Shown: positions 14,511-19,862, numbered from the stretch's first letter. The stretch: 19,862 nucleotides of DNA from Acidimicrobiaceae bacterium (GCA_003154135.1 PMCN01000273.1:1-19862), one strand, 5' to 3'. The notes: generated from the letters alone by a model not told the origin. Numbers and translations: made by a program.

Positions 14511-15131
14511 CGTGCGCTTACGAATCTCGGGGAGAACGTACGACGCCACCGCTTCGATGACGGCGTTGGCGACCGGCTGCCAGTCGTCGCCAGCCGCAAC
14601 GAGCCACCACGCGTCCATCGGACTCGGCAGAAGAGAGCCGATCCGTTCGACCCAGGCCCCACCCATGTAGTTGGTGCTCGCCGCAGGTTTCCTCGGCCAA
14701 TAGGGCTTCTCGGCGCGCCCGGCCTCCCATGCGCCCTTGTCGGCGACAGTGACGTTGGCGGTGAAGAACACCTCGCCACGGTTGCTCTGACGAGCCTTCT
14801 GTAGCCCGAACAGCACGAAGTGATTCTCGGTAGGCCATGTGAACGTGGTTCCCGAGCCCTTGAACCCGAGCCCCCACAGCCGAGGACGAATACCTTCGCG
14901 AACCATCTCCGCGTACGTCTCCTGAGCCGTGACCCCCAGGACCGCGTACGGTCCCCTGAAGCGCACCGCCCGGTCGTGCTCGATGGACTCGCGGATCAGG
15001 TCTTCGGTGCCGCCAGCCCCACAACTACAGCTCCAACGCCCGCCGCTCACAAACCACGCGTGCATGTAGTCCGACAAGTCATGAGGCGTGCCCCTGTCCA
15101 TCGCGCCTCTGTCCACGAACGACCCCACCAT
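14502..15131 (-). CDS. Cassette gene: DUF4304-like protein with N-terminal Cys motif
   Basis: A 209-residue soluble protein. The C-terminal 140 residues fit the general pattern of DUF4304-like proteins, which are uncharacterised and common in accessory DNA: LWGLGFKGSGTTFTW, then HFVLFGLQKARQSNRGEVFF with TANVTV, and a late WVERIGSLLP with DDWQPVANAVIEAVASYVLP. The N-terminal part carries GRWSCSCGAGG, a C-x-C-G motif reminiscent of half a zinc site, which is not part of that family. Starts at 15131 or 15101 (both ATG) are possible; AGAGG precedes the second. The frame upstream to 15278 reads through repeat copy 13. Assignment is by pattern only. Confidence 0.72.
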   Translation of the reverse strand: MVGSFVDRGAMDRGTPHDLSDYMHAWFVSGGRWSCSCGAGGTEDLIRESIEHDRAVRFRGPYAVLGVTAQETYAEMVREGIRPRLWGLGFKGSGTTFTWPTENHFVLFGLQKARQSNRGEVFFTANVTVADKGAWEAGRAEKPYWPRKPAASTNYMGGAWVERIGSLLPSPMDAWWLVAAGDDWQPVANAVIEAVASYVLPEIRKRTGT

Positions 15132-15180
15132 CGCGACGAGGTTAGACCTCGGACAATTCGGCCGGCCACGACCGACCCGA

Positions 15181-15235
15181 ATGCGCGAAATGTCTAGCGT
15201 TGTCCAGCGAGCAGAGCGGCAGTATGCGCTGGGCG
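15181..15235 (+). repeat. Array repeat copy 13 (full length, altered right core)
   Basis: ATGCGCGAAATG, then CTAGCGTTGTCCAGCGAGCA, GAGCGGCAGTATGCGC. The GTTGTCCAGCG core and GGCAG block are conserved; CCCTATC is replaced by AGCAGAG. It separates a minus-strand gene on the left from a plus-strand gene on the right. Confidence 0.85.
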
Positions 15236-15286
15236 TTCTAGGAGTGGGCGCACGTTCACACTGGTTCCGCGCGAGCATGGCAGTCT

Positions 15287-16096
15287 GTGACGGAACATCG
15301 CCAGGACGAGGTCGAGCACCGGTGGAGCGAGTACGAGCGCCTCGCCGCTGAGGCCCGCCTCCACCCCGGCTATGTCGAGTATGAGCGCATTGCAGCGCTG
15401 GCCCGTATGACGCGAATCATGCGCACGAACCACAATGAGCTGATGGCGCTACTTGAGCACGCACGGACAGATGCCGAGTTCGCTGGCATCATCGCCTCGA
15501 ATACGCCGGCCTTCGCCGCCAAACGAGACGATGTCTACGGCGAGATCACGCGGCGACTGCTCAACTTCTTGAACGGCGCCGCGAGCCTCGTCGACCACGT
15601 GCGCATCATCATGAAGGACCGAACGTCATCCGTCGCAACCGCCCACCGCGAGCGAGTCGATGAGTTCGTCAAGGACGGCAGCTGGTCATTCGTGCGGGAT
15701 CTGCGCAATCTCGTACACCACGTGCGGCTGCCGTTCCTCGGCCACCATGCGAGCTTCGGTCGCAACCCGACCGGTGGACTCGTGATGACCAACGCGATCG
15801 TTCAGTTAGACCGCAGCGACCTACTCCAATGGCGTGGATGGAAACCCGAAGCTGAGAGATACCTGCTCGCGTGCCCGGACGAGATCGCGTTGCAGCCGCT
15901 CATGCAGCGTGTTGGTGATGCGCTCGGCGATCTGCACGTCAGACTTCACGGTGAGTTGCAGGATGAAAACCGGCCAGCGCGCCGTGCGGTGAACGAGATC
16001 ATCACCAGGGCCCACGCTCAGCTGCACGGTGGCGACGAGGAGCAAGCCCGCCGGTTCCTCGAAGACTTCCACGGCGTCACGGTCGACGAACTCTGA
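15287..16096 (+). CDS. Cassette gene in reverse orientation: helical protein, possibly HEPN-like
   Basis: A 269-residue, largely alpha-helical soluble protein, the longest plus-strand cassette gene. It contains SWSFVRDLRNLVHHVRLPFL (about residues 133-152). The RNLVHH part fits the R-x4-H signature of HEPN domains, which include many toxin and defence ribonucleases, and the preceding helix ATAHRERVDEFV fits the usual two-helix layout. A long helical N-terminal segment (YERLAAEARLHPGYVEYERI) and a C-terminal helical region with ENRPARRAVNEIITRAHAQL flank it. A role in abortive infection or toxin activity is inference only. The GTG at 15287 is the first start after the repeat; no strong ribosome site is visible. 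Confidence 0.72.
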   Translation: MTEHRQDEVEHRWSEYERLAAEARLHPGYVEYERIAALARMTRIMRTNHNELMALLEHARTDAEFAGIIASNTPAFAAKRDDVYGEITRRLLNFLNGAASLVDHVRIIMKDRTSSVATAHRERVDEFVKDGSWSFVRDLRNLVHHVRLPFLGHHASFGRNPTGGLVMTNAIVQLDRSDLLQWRGWKPEAERYLLACPDEIALQPLMQRVGDALGDLHVRLHGELQDENRPARRAVNEIITRAHAQLHGGDEEQARRFLEDFHGVTVDEL

Positions 16097-16099
16097 GGG

Positions 16100-16130
16100 A
16101 TAGCGCACACCTAGCCGCAGATCTGGCGCA
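16100..16130 (+). repeat. Array repeat copy 14 (compact)
   Basis: ATAGCGCACACCTAGCCGCA followed by GATCTGGCGCA retains the right block and arm only, with the core missing. It follows the stop of the plus-strand gene within a few bases and precedes the stop of a convergent minus-strand gene. Confidence 0.45.
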
Positions 16131-16131
16131 C

Positions 16132-16629
16132 TCACGCTGCCCGAGCCGCATTGCTAGCCTTGTTTAGCAGTGCGACGAGTTTGCTCGGCTCCATGCCGTA
16201 CGCGTCGGGTAGGGCGCCTGAGCGGCCACCGAATTGTCTGCTCGCCTTTCCCAACCTCTTAGAGGAGTCCAGTGGGTGATCGAAGGCGACCAGCGTCCTG
16301 CGGGCAAATGGGTTTCTCCAGAGCTGAAAGCCCGTACAGGACGCGAGGTCACGTGACCAGTGCCGCCACAGAATGCTGAACTCCATAGTGGTTGGGGTGA
16401 TCACGAGTCGGCCAGGTGACAGGAGTTGCCACCCCTCCATCACCAGCAAGAGCCCGAAGAAAGCTGCACAGAGCCAGCCCACCGCATCTGAGTTGGCAAT
16501 TGCGCCGATGATGCCGCCGATCACGAACACGGCAGCAAGTGCGAAACCGATTGCGTGCCTTCGTCGCGGACTGCGGAGCACCACGGTGGTTCCATCCGCC
16601 GAAGTGCGTGGTCCCGTCACGCAGCGCAT
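16132..16629 (-). CDS. Cassette gene: two-helix membrane protein with bacterial PH-like domain
   Basis: A 165-residue protein. Two hydrophobic segments lie at about residues 26-46 (AIGFALAAVFVIGGIIGAIA) and 51-68 (GWLCAAFFGLLLVMEGW). The cytoplasmic part that follows resembles bacterial PH-like domains of the two-helix type: LVITPTTMEFSILWRHWS, a central LWRNPFARRTLVAF, and the closing ALPDAYGMEPSKLVALLN. Such proteins are uncharacterised. The ATG at 16629 lies inside the left arm of repeat copy 15; an in-frame GTG at 16620 is just outside it. The stop is convergent with the gene at 15287-16096. Confidence 0.75.
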   Translation of the reverse strand: MRCVTGPRTSADGTTVVLRSPRRRHAIGFALAAVFVIGGIIGAIANSDAVGWLCAAFFGLLLVMEGWQLLSPGRLVITPTTMEFSILWRHWSRDLASCTGFQLWRNPFARRTLVAFDHPLDSSKRLGKASRQFGGRSGALPDAYGMEPSKLVALLNKASNAARAA

Positions 16630-16680
16630 AGTGCCCGAAGTGGGAGGCGTTGTCCAGCGACCTATCGGCAGCTCTGCGCT
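16623..16680 (+). repeat. Array repeat copy 15 (full length, best folded)
   Basis: Outer arms AGCGCATAG (16623-16631) and CTCTGCGCT (16672-16680) pair at 8 of 9. TGCCCGA (16632) and TCGGCA (16665) pair with one bulged base. The core GTTGTCCAGCGACCTATCGG has a single change. The stop TAG of the next gene overlaps the right arm. Confidence 0.93.
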
Positions 16681-17032
16681 ATCTGCCCCGACGCAGTCCG
16701 GCTTCGTAGGCATCGGTCCGTTGAATACTCGACGACCACCCGTCCTTCGGATCTGGCGTCGCTCCTGGGCCGAGCAACTCCTCGCCGTTGGATACTCGGC
16801 GCGCATCTTCGATGCCTCGGCGAAACCCATCGATCCAGTCGAGGTCGCTCAATGCGGCGAGGACGTCTTGGCGCGTTGACTCCATCTCGTCTGCGCTTGT
16901 CTCGGCTCTCCCGGCGGGGTCAACGCTGAGATCGGGTCGCTTGGCAAGGAACGAACGAACTCGACTCTCCGCGTCGTCGAGGTCGGCGAGACGAGCCTCG
17001 ATCTGGAAGCGGTCGATCGGCGCGTAGGTCAC
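16679..17032 (-). CDS. Cassette gene: small helical hypothetical protein
   Basis: A 117-residue charged, mostly helical soluble protein: DRFQIEARLADLDDAESRVR near the N-terminus, a central acidic stretch ETSADEMESTRQDVL, then ALSDLDWIDGFRRGIEDARR and a disordered tail with PDPKDGWSSS. No cysteines, no signal peptide, no recognised family. The GTG at 17032 gives a clean start; a TTG at 17050 would extend the protein into repeat copy 16 by six residues. The stop is at the right arm of copy 15. Confidence 0.68.
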   Translation of the reverse strand: MTYAPIDRFQIEARLADLDDAESRVRSFLAKRPDLSVDPAGRAETSADEMESTRQDVLAALSDLDWIDGFRRGIEDARRVSNGEELLGPGATPDPKDGWSSSIQRTDAYEAGLRRGR

Positions 17033-17034
17033 CG

Positions 17035-17088
17035 CTACAGCCTGCCTCAACGCGCCGAGTCGATCACGCAGAACGGCAGGTCTGCGCT
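17035..17088 (+). repeat. Array repeat copy 16 (divergent)
   Basis: Left block TGCCTCAA (17043) and right block GGCA (17075) are spaced as in good copies. The right arm GGTCTGCGCTAC is near consensus and partly pairs with CGCTACAGC on the left. The GTTGTCCAGC core is lost. Confidence 0.6.
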
Positions 17089-17097
17089 ACCCGGCTC

Positions 17098-17340
17098 TCA
17101 GACAACTCGGCTGAAGCAAATCGAGAGCAGCGTGACACCGACGACGAGATCGAATGGAGCGGTGATACGTCGCAGGGTGCGTGCATTTCCACCGAGCGGT
17201 GGACGGTCGCCGTTGGGGTCAAGCGTGGAGCGCCAGACCCGCGTCGCGACCTGCTCGCACCACTCCGATTGGTAGCGAGCGAGATATGCCCCAGCCAGGA
17301 ACAGGATGCCGAACAGGCCGCTCACAAGTGTCCAGTCCAC
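17098..17340 (-). CDS. Cassette gene: small membrane protein
   Basis: An 80-residue protein with an N-terminal hydrophobic helix (about residues 2-20, DWTLVSGLFGILFLAGAYLA) and a C-terminal one (about 63-78, FDLVVGVTLLSICF). The hydrophilic middle contains RYQSEWCEQVATRVWRS and GDRPPLGGNARTLRRI. The GTG start at 17340 has an excellent ribosome site (AAAGGAGAGGTG) just upstream, the clearest in the array. Family unknown. Confidence 0.75.
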   Translation of the reverse strand: MDWTLVSGLFGILFLAGAYLARYQSEWCEQVATRVWRSTLDPNGDRPPLGGNARTLRRITAPFDLVVGVTLLSICFSRVV

Positions 17341-17344
17341 GAGT

Positions 17345-17356
17345 CACCTCTCCTTT
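17345..17356 (-). promoter_or_regulatory. Strong ribosome binding site for the small membrane protein
   Basis: Minus-strand AAAGGAGAGGTG lies 4 nt before the GTG at 17340 and fixes that start. Confidence 0.7.
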
Positions 17357-17439
17357 CCAAAAGGTAGCAGTGGCGGTCGCCGCCCGAGCTAGATGATCAG
17401 AAGGACACCGATCTCCGCGACCATGCAATCACGATCTCG

Positions 17440-17485
17440 CTTCGTCACTCGATTACCGGAATATCTACAGTTCTGGGCGGTGCCG
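17440..17485 (+). repeat. Array repeat copy 17 (weak, right part only)
   Basis: CTACAGTTCTGGGCGGTGCC resembles the right arm of the copies at 12680 and 18282. The left half is not recognisable. Its position between two genes supports it. Confidence 0.35.
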
Positions 17486-17498
17486 CACCGTGGAGTGA

Positions 17499-18035
17499 TC
17501 AACGCTCGTCGACGAGCTCGACGTCGATGTGGGTCGTGAATGTGGCGTTGAGCCTCCCGAGCATGAGCATCAGCCTTGACGGAAGGACGATCCCGATGCG
17601 CTCCGCGTCGATGAATCGACGAAACGGCGCGTCAGGCTCGAACACGACCTTGAGAGCGTCCGCTTCCTCCTCTGTCTCGATGAGCTGCGCGTAGTACACC
17701 CCACCGAGGGAAAGCGAGATCGTGCACCCGTTCTGGACGCATTCCGCAAACCGATCCTCATGCGGTCCAAGCGTGTCGAGCGCTACTGCGAAAAGTCCTT
17801 CGATGTCTGCGGACGTCCACGGCTCGCTCATCCAATCCCAGCCTGCCTCAGCGCGGGTTCGGCCGGCTCGCACCGAGCCCGCTCGGAAGGACTGACTCGG
17901 TTCGACCCCAATCGCATCCGTGAGAGCGTCGGGGTCCAACGCGACGCCGCGTACGAAGAACCAGAGGTGCAGGTCCACGAGTGGGCTGTTCGCGGAGATC
18001 TCGCCGGGCACCGTCACGCTCCGAGTCTCGCTCAT
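17499..18035 (-). CDS. Cassette gene: DUF4279-like protein
   Basis: A 178-residue soluble protein with the pattern of DUF4279, an uncharacterised family common in accessory DNA. An N-terminal strand VDLHLWFFVRG is followed by ALDPDALTDAIGVEPSQSFR with AGSVRAG, a typical sequence in which a domain-start helix leads into the IGVEP and G motifs. Next come AGWDWMSEPWTSADIEGLFA and a second half with GCTISLSLGGVYYAQLIETE and FIDAERIGIVLPSRLMLMLG. Length is normal. The ATG at 18035 lies against a truncated repeat (copy 18). Function unknown. Confidence 0.8.
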   Translation of the reverse strand: MSETRSVTVPGEISANSPLVDLHLWFFVRGVALDPDALTDAIGVEPSQSFRAGSVRAGRTRAEAGWDWMSEPWTSADIEGLFAVALDTLGPHEDRFAECVQNGCTISLSLGGVYYAQLIETEEEADALKVVFEPDAPFRRFIDAERIGIVLPSRLMLMLGRLNATFTTHIDVELVDER

Positions 18036-18065
18036 TCGGCGCGCCCTATCGGCAGCTACGAGCGG
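18036..18065 (+). repeat. Array repeat copy 18 (truncated to right half)
   Basis: CGGCGCGCCCTATCGGCAGC TACGAGCGG keeps GCGCCCTATCGGCAG exactly. The left half is replaced by the start of the DUF4279-like gene. Confidence 0.75.
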
Positions 18066-18280
18066 AGCCGGTACGCAGCCTCACCATGCGCGTCGATCAC
18101 GCCATCTCCGCTCACAACGACGCCGCCGTCCTGCGATCTGGAGGAGTACTCGAACGGATCGCCGATGTCGCCATGCGCATTGATCCACTCATCGAGCGCG
18201 TCGCTGTCCAGTCCGTGGACCGACTCCTCGTTCGCCTGACCAGGCCGAAGCACCACCGAGTAGGTCACGCCCGTCTCCAC
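18056..18280 (-). CDS. Cassette gene: very small hypothetical protein
   Basis: A 74-residue soluble, acidic protein: TYSVVLRPGQANEESVHGLD, then ALDEWINAHGDIGDPFEYSS, and a final hairpin VVVSGDGVIDAHGEAAYRLR. No family recognised. The GTG at 18280 is chosen; the longer frame to 18367 translates repeat copy 19 and the end of the next gene. A GTG at 18268 is an alternative. Confidence 0.6.
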   Translation of the reverse strand: METGVTYSVVLRPGQANEESVHGLDSDALDEWINAHGDIGDPFEYSSRSQDGGVVVSGDGVIDAHGEAAYRLRS

Positions 18281-18281
18281 G

Positions 18282-18333
18282 CACCCAGGCTGCCACAAGC
18301 GGGCGGTAGCGCAGAGCGGCAGTTCTGGACGGG
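18282..18333 (+). repeat. Array repeat copy 19 (shortened core)
   Basis: Left TGCCACAAG (18291), right GAGCGGCAGTTCTGG. Blocks TGCC and GGCA (18318-18321) are present but closer together than usual. Arms retain CCAG/CTGG complementarity. Confidence 0.6.
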
Positions 18334-18336
18334 CGC

Positions 18337-18621
18337 TCACCCGGTAGAGGTGGTGGCGTCCGTGCACGATCCGCGTACCGAGACGATGTCACTGTTCTGG
18401 TTCATCCTCACGACGAAGCAGGCGCCAACGGGTGCAGTTGCCAGCTCGGCCGGAAGGTCACTGCTCGCCTCGCACTTGGAGGTGTGGTTCTCGACACCTT
18501 CAACGCACACTCGACTTCCGGTGCTGACTACGCGCACCGACGTGTCGAACGGCCGGTCGCAAGCCTGCAGGCCGACTGTGATTGCCAGGAGCCCGAACAC
18601 CAGCGCGGACCGTCGGAGCAT
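18337..18621 (-). CDS. Cassette gene: small secreted lipoprotein
   Basis: A 94-residue protein with signal peptide MLRRSALVFGLLAITVGLQA followed by a cysteine; LQAC is an acceptable lipobox, so a lipid-anchored mature part of about 74 residues is likely. It has four further cysteines (SRVCVEG, TSKCEASS, GACFVVR, RGSCTDA), suggesting two disulfides outside the cell. Family unknown. The ATG at 18621 is preceded by an in-frame GTG at 18624. Confidence 0.72.
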   Translation of the reverse strand: MLRRSALVFGLLAITVGLQACDRPFDTSVRVVSTGSRVCVEGVENHTSKCEASSDLPAELATAPVGACFVVRMNQNSDIVSVRGSCTDATTSTG

Positions 18622-18639
18622 CACGACAGTCTGCTACCG

Positions 18640-18672
18640 AACCGTTCACTCATAGCGGCAGTTAGGGACGCC
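18640..18672 (+). repeat. Array repeat copy 20 (right part only)
   Basis: CGTTCACTCATAGCGGCAGT TAGGGACG. The GCGGCAG block and arm are kept and the left half is eroded. Confidence 0.5.
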
Positions 18673-18847
18673 GCACGGCACGAACGAAGCCGGAAGCGAG
18701 CAACGCGAAGACGATGCTCGTTGCCACCGGGATCACAACGTAAGGCCCACCCCCCATCGACATCGCGAGAACAGGCACGGCGGCGAGGCTGAGCAGAAGC
18801 AACAGAACCGACAGGGCCAAGCCAAGCCCGAGCAGAACGCCCCTCAT
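18662..18847 (-). CDS. Cassette gene: very small membrane protein
   Basis: A 61-residue protein that is almost entirely hydrophobic: a first helix GVLLGLGLALSVLLLLLSLA (about residues 3-22) and a second around PYVVIPVATSIVFALLASGF (about 35-54), with a short basic tail (VRAVRRP). The ATG at 18847 lies at the left edge of repeat copy 21. Too short and simple to assign to a family. Confidence 0.6.
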   Translation of the reverse strand: MRGVLLGLGLALSVLLLLLSLAAVPVLAMSMGGGPYVVIPVATSIVFALLASGFVRAVRRP

Positions 18848-18892
18848 GCGCACGATCCTCCCACCTCGGGGCGTCGCGTATCGGCAGATAGG
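18848..18892 (+). repeat. Array repeat copy 21 (divergent)
   Basis: GCGTCGCGTATCGGCAGATA GGGATCG. The TATCGGCAG block is exact. CGATCC on the left (18853-18858) and GGGATCG on the right are complementary, giving another private arm pair. Confidence 0.65.
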
Positions 18893-18920
18893 GATCGCCC
18901 GGGAGCGCGACAATGGGGAA

Positions 18921-19562
18921 GTGGCCAAGCTAGCGACCCAAGCTCCGGATAGACGGGTCGATGGTGCGCTGGCGCTGACAATTGGCGTATTGGCCATCTG
19001 CGGGGTGCTGGCGGACTGCAGCCTGACACGTACCATCTCGGATTCGGTTGACGCCAAGGTGATCGGACAGCAGCGTGTTTCCGGGGTCATTCGCCTGAGC
19101 GACGATGTCTTTGGGCTGCTGATCTACCCGTGCACGGATGAAACGCTCGCCGTGGTCGAGTTGGGCATCGCCACTTGGGGAACGGACGAGTTCAAGCCCA
19201 TGCTTCAGGTCACGTTCGACTCGCCGAGGGCGACTCGCAGCGTGATCGTCTCGACCGACCCCGATCTCGTCACCCCGGGAGTGGGGCGTACGGTGCTCGA
19301 CGCTGCTCTGCTCAAGCGGGTGAATACCGACGAGAGTTACGGAACCGGGTTTCATCCGAACGCGCTGAGCGGGCTCGAGATCCGGGCGTTCTCCACGGAA
19401 TCAGGTGTCGACATCAGCGGCGGGGCCAATGTCGCACTCTCGGCTCGATTCGATCTGAGGGTAGAACAAGCGACTGTCTACGGCGGTGTTGCGTCGATCG
19501 GAGAGTTCAGTTGCACCTTCCCAACTCGTCCCGCGTGGGACCCAGATGCCGCCGTTGTGTAA
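18921..19562 (+). CDS. Cassette gene in reverse orientation: membrane-anchored or secreted protein
   Basis: A 213-residue protein with an N-terminal hydrophobic segment (about residues 15-33, ALALTIGVLAICGVLADC). The LADC sequence resembles a lipobox but has Asp before Cys, which is unusual, so it could be an atypical lipoprotein or a single-helix anchored protein. The outer part is beta-rich: VSGVIRLSDDVFGLLIYPCT, LQVTFDSPRATRSVIVSTDP, SGGANVALSARFDLRVEQAT, and a closing GEFSCTFPTRP. The GTG at 18921 is the first start after repeat copy 21 that precedes the hydrophobic segment. Stop TAA at 19560-19562 is directly before repeat copy 22. Family unknown. Confidence 0.72.
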   Translation: MAKLATQAPDRRVDGALALTIGVLAICGVLADCSLTRTISDSVDAKVIGQQRVSGVIRLSDDVFGLLIYPCTDETLAVVELGIATWGTDEFKPMLQVTFDSPRATRSVIVSTDPDLVTPGVGRTVLDAALLKRVNTDESYGTGFHPNALSGLEIRAFSTESGVDISGGANVALSARFDLRVEQATVYGGVASIGEFSCTFPTRPAWDPDAAVV

Positions 19563-19563
19563 C

Positions 19564-19616
19564 GCCTGGAAACGTGCGACGTGTTGTCCAGCGCCCTAAC
19601 GGCAGCTCTGCGCCGG
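19564..19616 (+). repeat. Array repeat copy 22 (core perfect, left half eroded)
   Basis: GTGTTGTCCAGCGCCCTAAC GGCAGCTCTGCGCC is near consensus (TATCGG changed to TAACGG). The left TGCCCGA block is reduced to GTGCGACG. Confidence 0.85.
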
Positions 19617-19661
19617 ACAGCTACGTCGCGATCGCCGCTCGAAATCGTGCAGGATTTAGTG

Positions 19662-19829
19662 ATGACGGATGCAGTGAGCGCACCTCCGACCGGCACGATC
19701 ACCATCGAGTGGGCGGTCGGCTCCGACCCAAACGACTTCGACACGTACGCGTGGTCGGTCCGCTGCGAACCTCCCATTCCTGACGAGCTGGTATCTGGAT
19801 TGCTCACCGAAGTGGTCAAGGTCTACTGA
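19662..19829 (+). CDS. Cassette gene in reverse orientation: very small hypothetical protein
   Basis: A 55-residue soluble acidic protein: TGTITIEWAVGSDPNDFDTY, then AWSVRCEPPIPDELVSGLLT and EVVKVY. No family recognised. The ATG at 19662 is the first good start after repeat copy 22; an upstream open frame to 19581 only translates the repeat. Its last codons (ACCGAAGTGGTC) resemble the left block of the array repeat, so the gene may read into repeat copy 23. Confidence 0.55.
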   Translation: MTDAVSAPPTGTITIEWAVGSDPNDFDTYAWSVRCEPPIPDELVSGLLTEVVKVY

Positions 19830-19855
19830 CGCAGATCGGCAGCTAGGCGCTGGCC
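19828..19855 (+). repeat. Array repeat copy 23 (partial, at window end)
   Basis: GACGCAGATCGGCAGCTAGG CGC keeps the TCGGCAGCT block. The left block may lie inside the preceding gene (CCGAAGTGGTC at about 19808-19818). The array therefore appears to continue past the window. Confidence 0.55.
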
Positions 19856-19862
19856 CAAACAA

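Larger units (their letters stand above)
7985..19862 (-). mobile_element. Integron-like gene-cassette array with an atypical repeat
   Basis: About 11.9 kb in which some 20 short genes are separated by a recurrent element of about 57 bp. There are eleven good copies and about a dozen shortened or eroded ones, all in the same orientation. The orientation does not follow gene direction: five cassette genes run plus, the rest minus. Plus-strand consensus: variable arm, TGCCCGAAGTG, 4-5 variable bases, CGTTGTCCAGCGCCCTATCG, GCAG, complementary arm. Genes end close to an element and start just beyond the previous one. This layout matches integron cassettes (gene plus attC). The end boxes RYYYAAC and GTTRRRY of known attC sites are not seen and no integrase is inside the window. 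The right end of the array is not reached. Alternative: an intergenic repeat family unrelated to recombination. Confidence 0.65.

Noticed and set aside
7985..19862. CRISPR array
   Set aside because: Repeats are spaced hundreds of bases apart, vary in sequence, and the intervals encode proteins; spacers of uniform short length are absent.
1..19862. tRNA, rRNA or other structural RNA genes
   Set aside because: No cloverleaf or ribosomal RNA sequence was recognised by reading; a tRNAscan or Rfam search was not possible.

Overview
The window is a high-GC chromosome segment, most likely from an actinobacterium and possibly of the Acidimicrobiia type. That placement is an inference from base composition, gene style and the rimP-nusA / proS neighbourhood; no marker gene allows a firm one. 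It has two very different halves.

Positions 1-7700 are ordinary chromosome. The start of nusA and all of rimP lie on the minus strand and overlap by 4 nt. They diverge from proS on the plus strand across a leader that holds a perfect 10-bp hairpin. Next comes a minus-strand signalling operon of three genes joined by 4-nt overlaps: an intact DesK/NarL-type histidine kinase, a second kinase-like protein that has lost its phospho-accepting histidine and its ATP-site motifs, and a LuxR-type response regulator. Three plus-strand genes follow: a small two-helix membrane protein, an AAC(3)-type N-acetyltransferase and a VOC (glyoxalase-fold) protein. After them lies a decayed C-terminal piece of a GNAT acetyltransferase.

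Positions about 7985-19862 (running off the window) form a gene-cassette array. A roughly 57-bp element recurs at least 11 times in good form and about a dozen times in shortened or eroded form, always in the same orientation. Neighbouring copies usually enclose one short gene, and one interval encloses none. Most cassette genes are on the minus strand; five are on the plus strand, yet the repeat never flips. Stop codons typically sit within a few to some tens of bases of the next element. Each good copy has a conserved core (GTTGTCCAGCGCCCTATCGG on the plus strand) enclosed by short complementary blocks (TGCCCGA / TCGGCA) and by variable outer arms that differ between copies but tend to stay complementary within a copy. 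Single-gene cassettes, direct repeats and foldback sites are the logic of an integron array. However, the canonical integron attC end boxes (RYYYAAC / GTTRRRY) are not visible and the best-conserved part is the interior. No integrase lies in the window. I regard this as the candidate undescribed system: an integron-like array with an atypical recombination site.

The cassette cargo is typical of such arrays: small lipoproteins, one- and two-helix membrane proteins, a lipocalin-like protein, DUF4279-like and DUF4304-like proteins, a bacterial PH-like membrane protein, a possible HEPN-like protein, and several proteins I cannot name.
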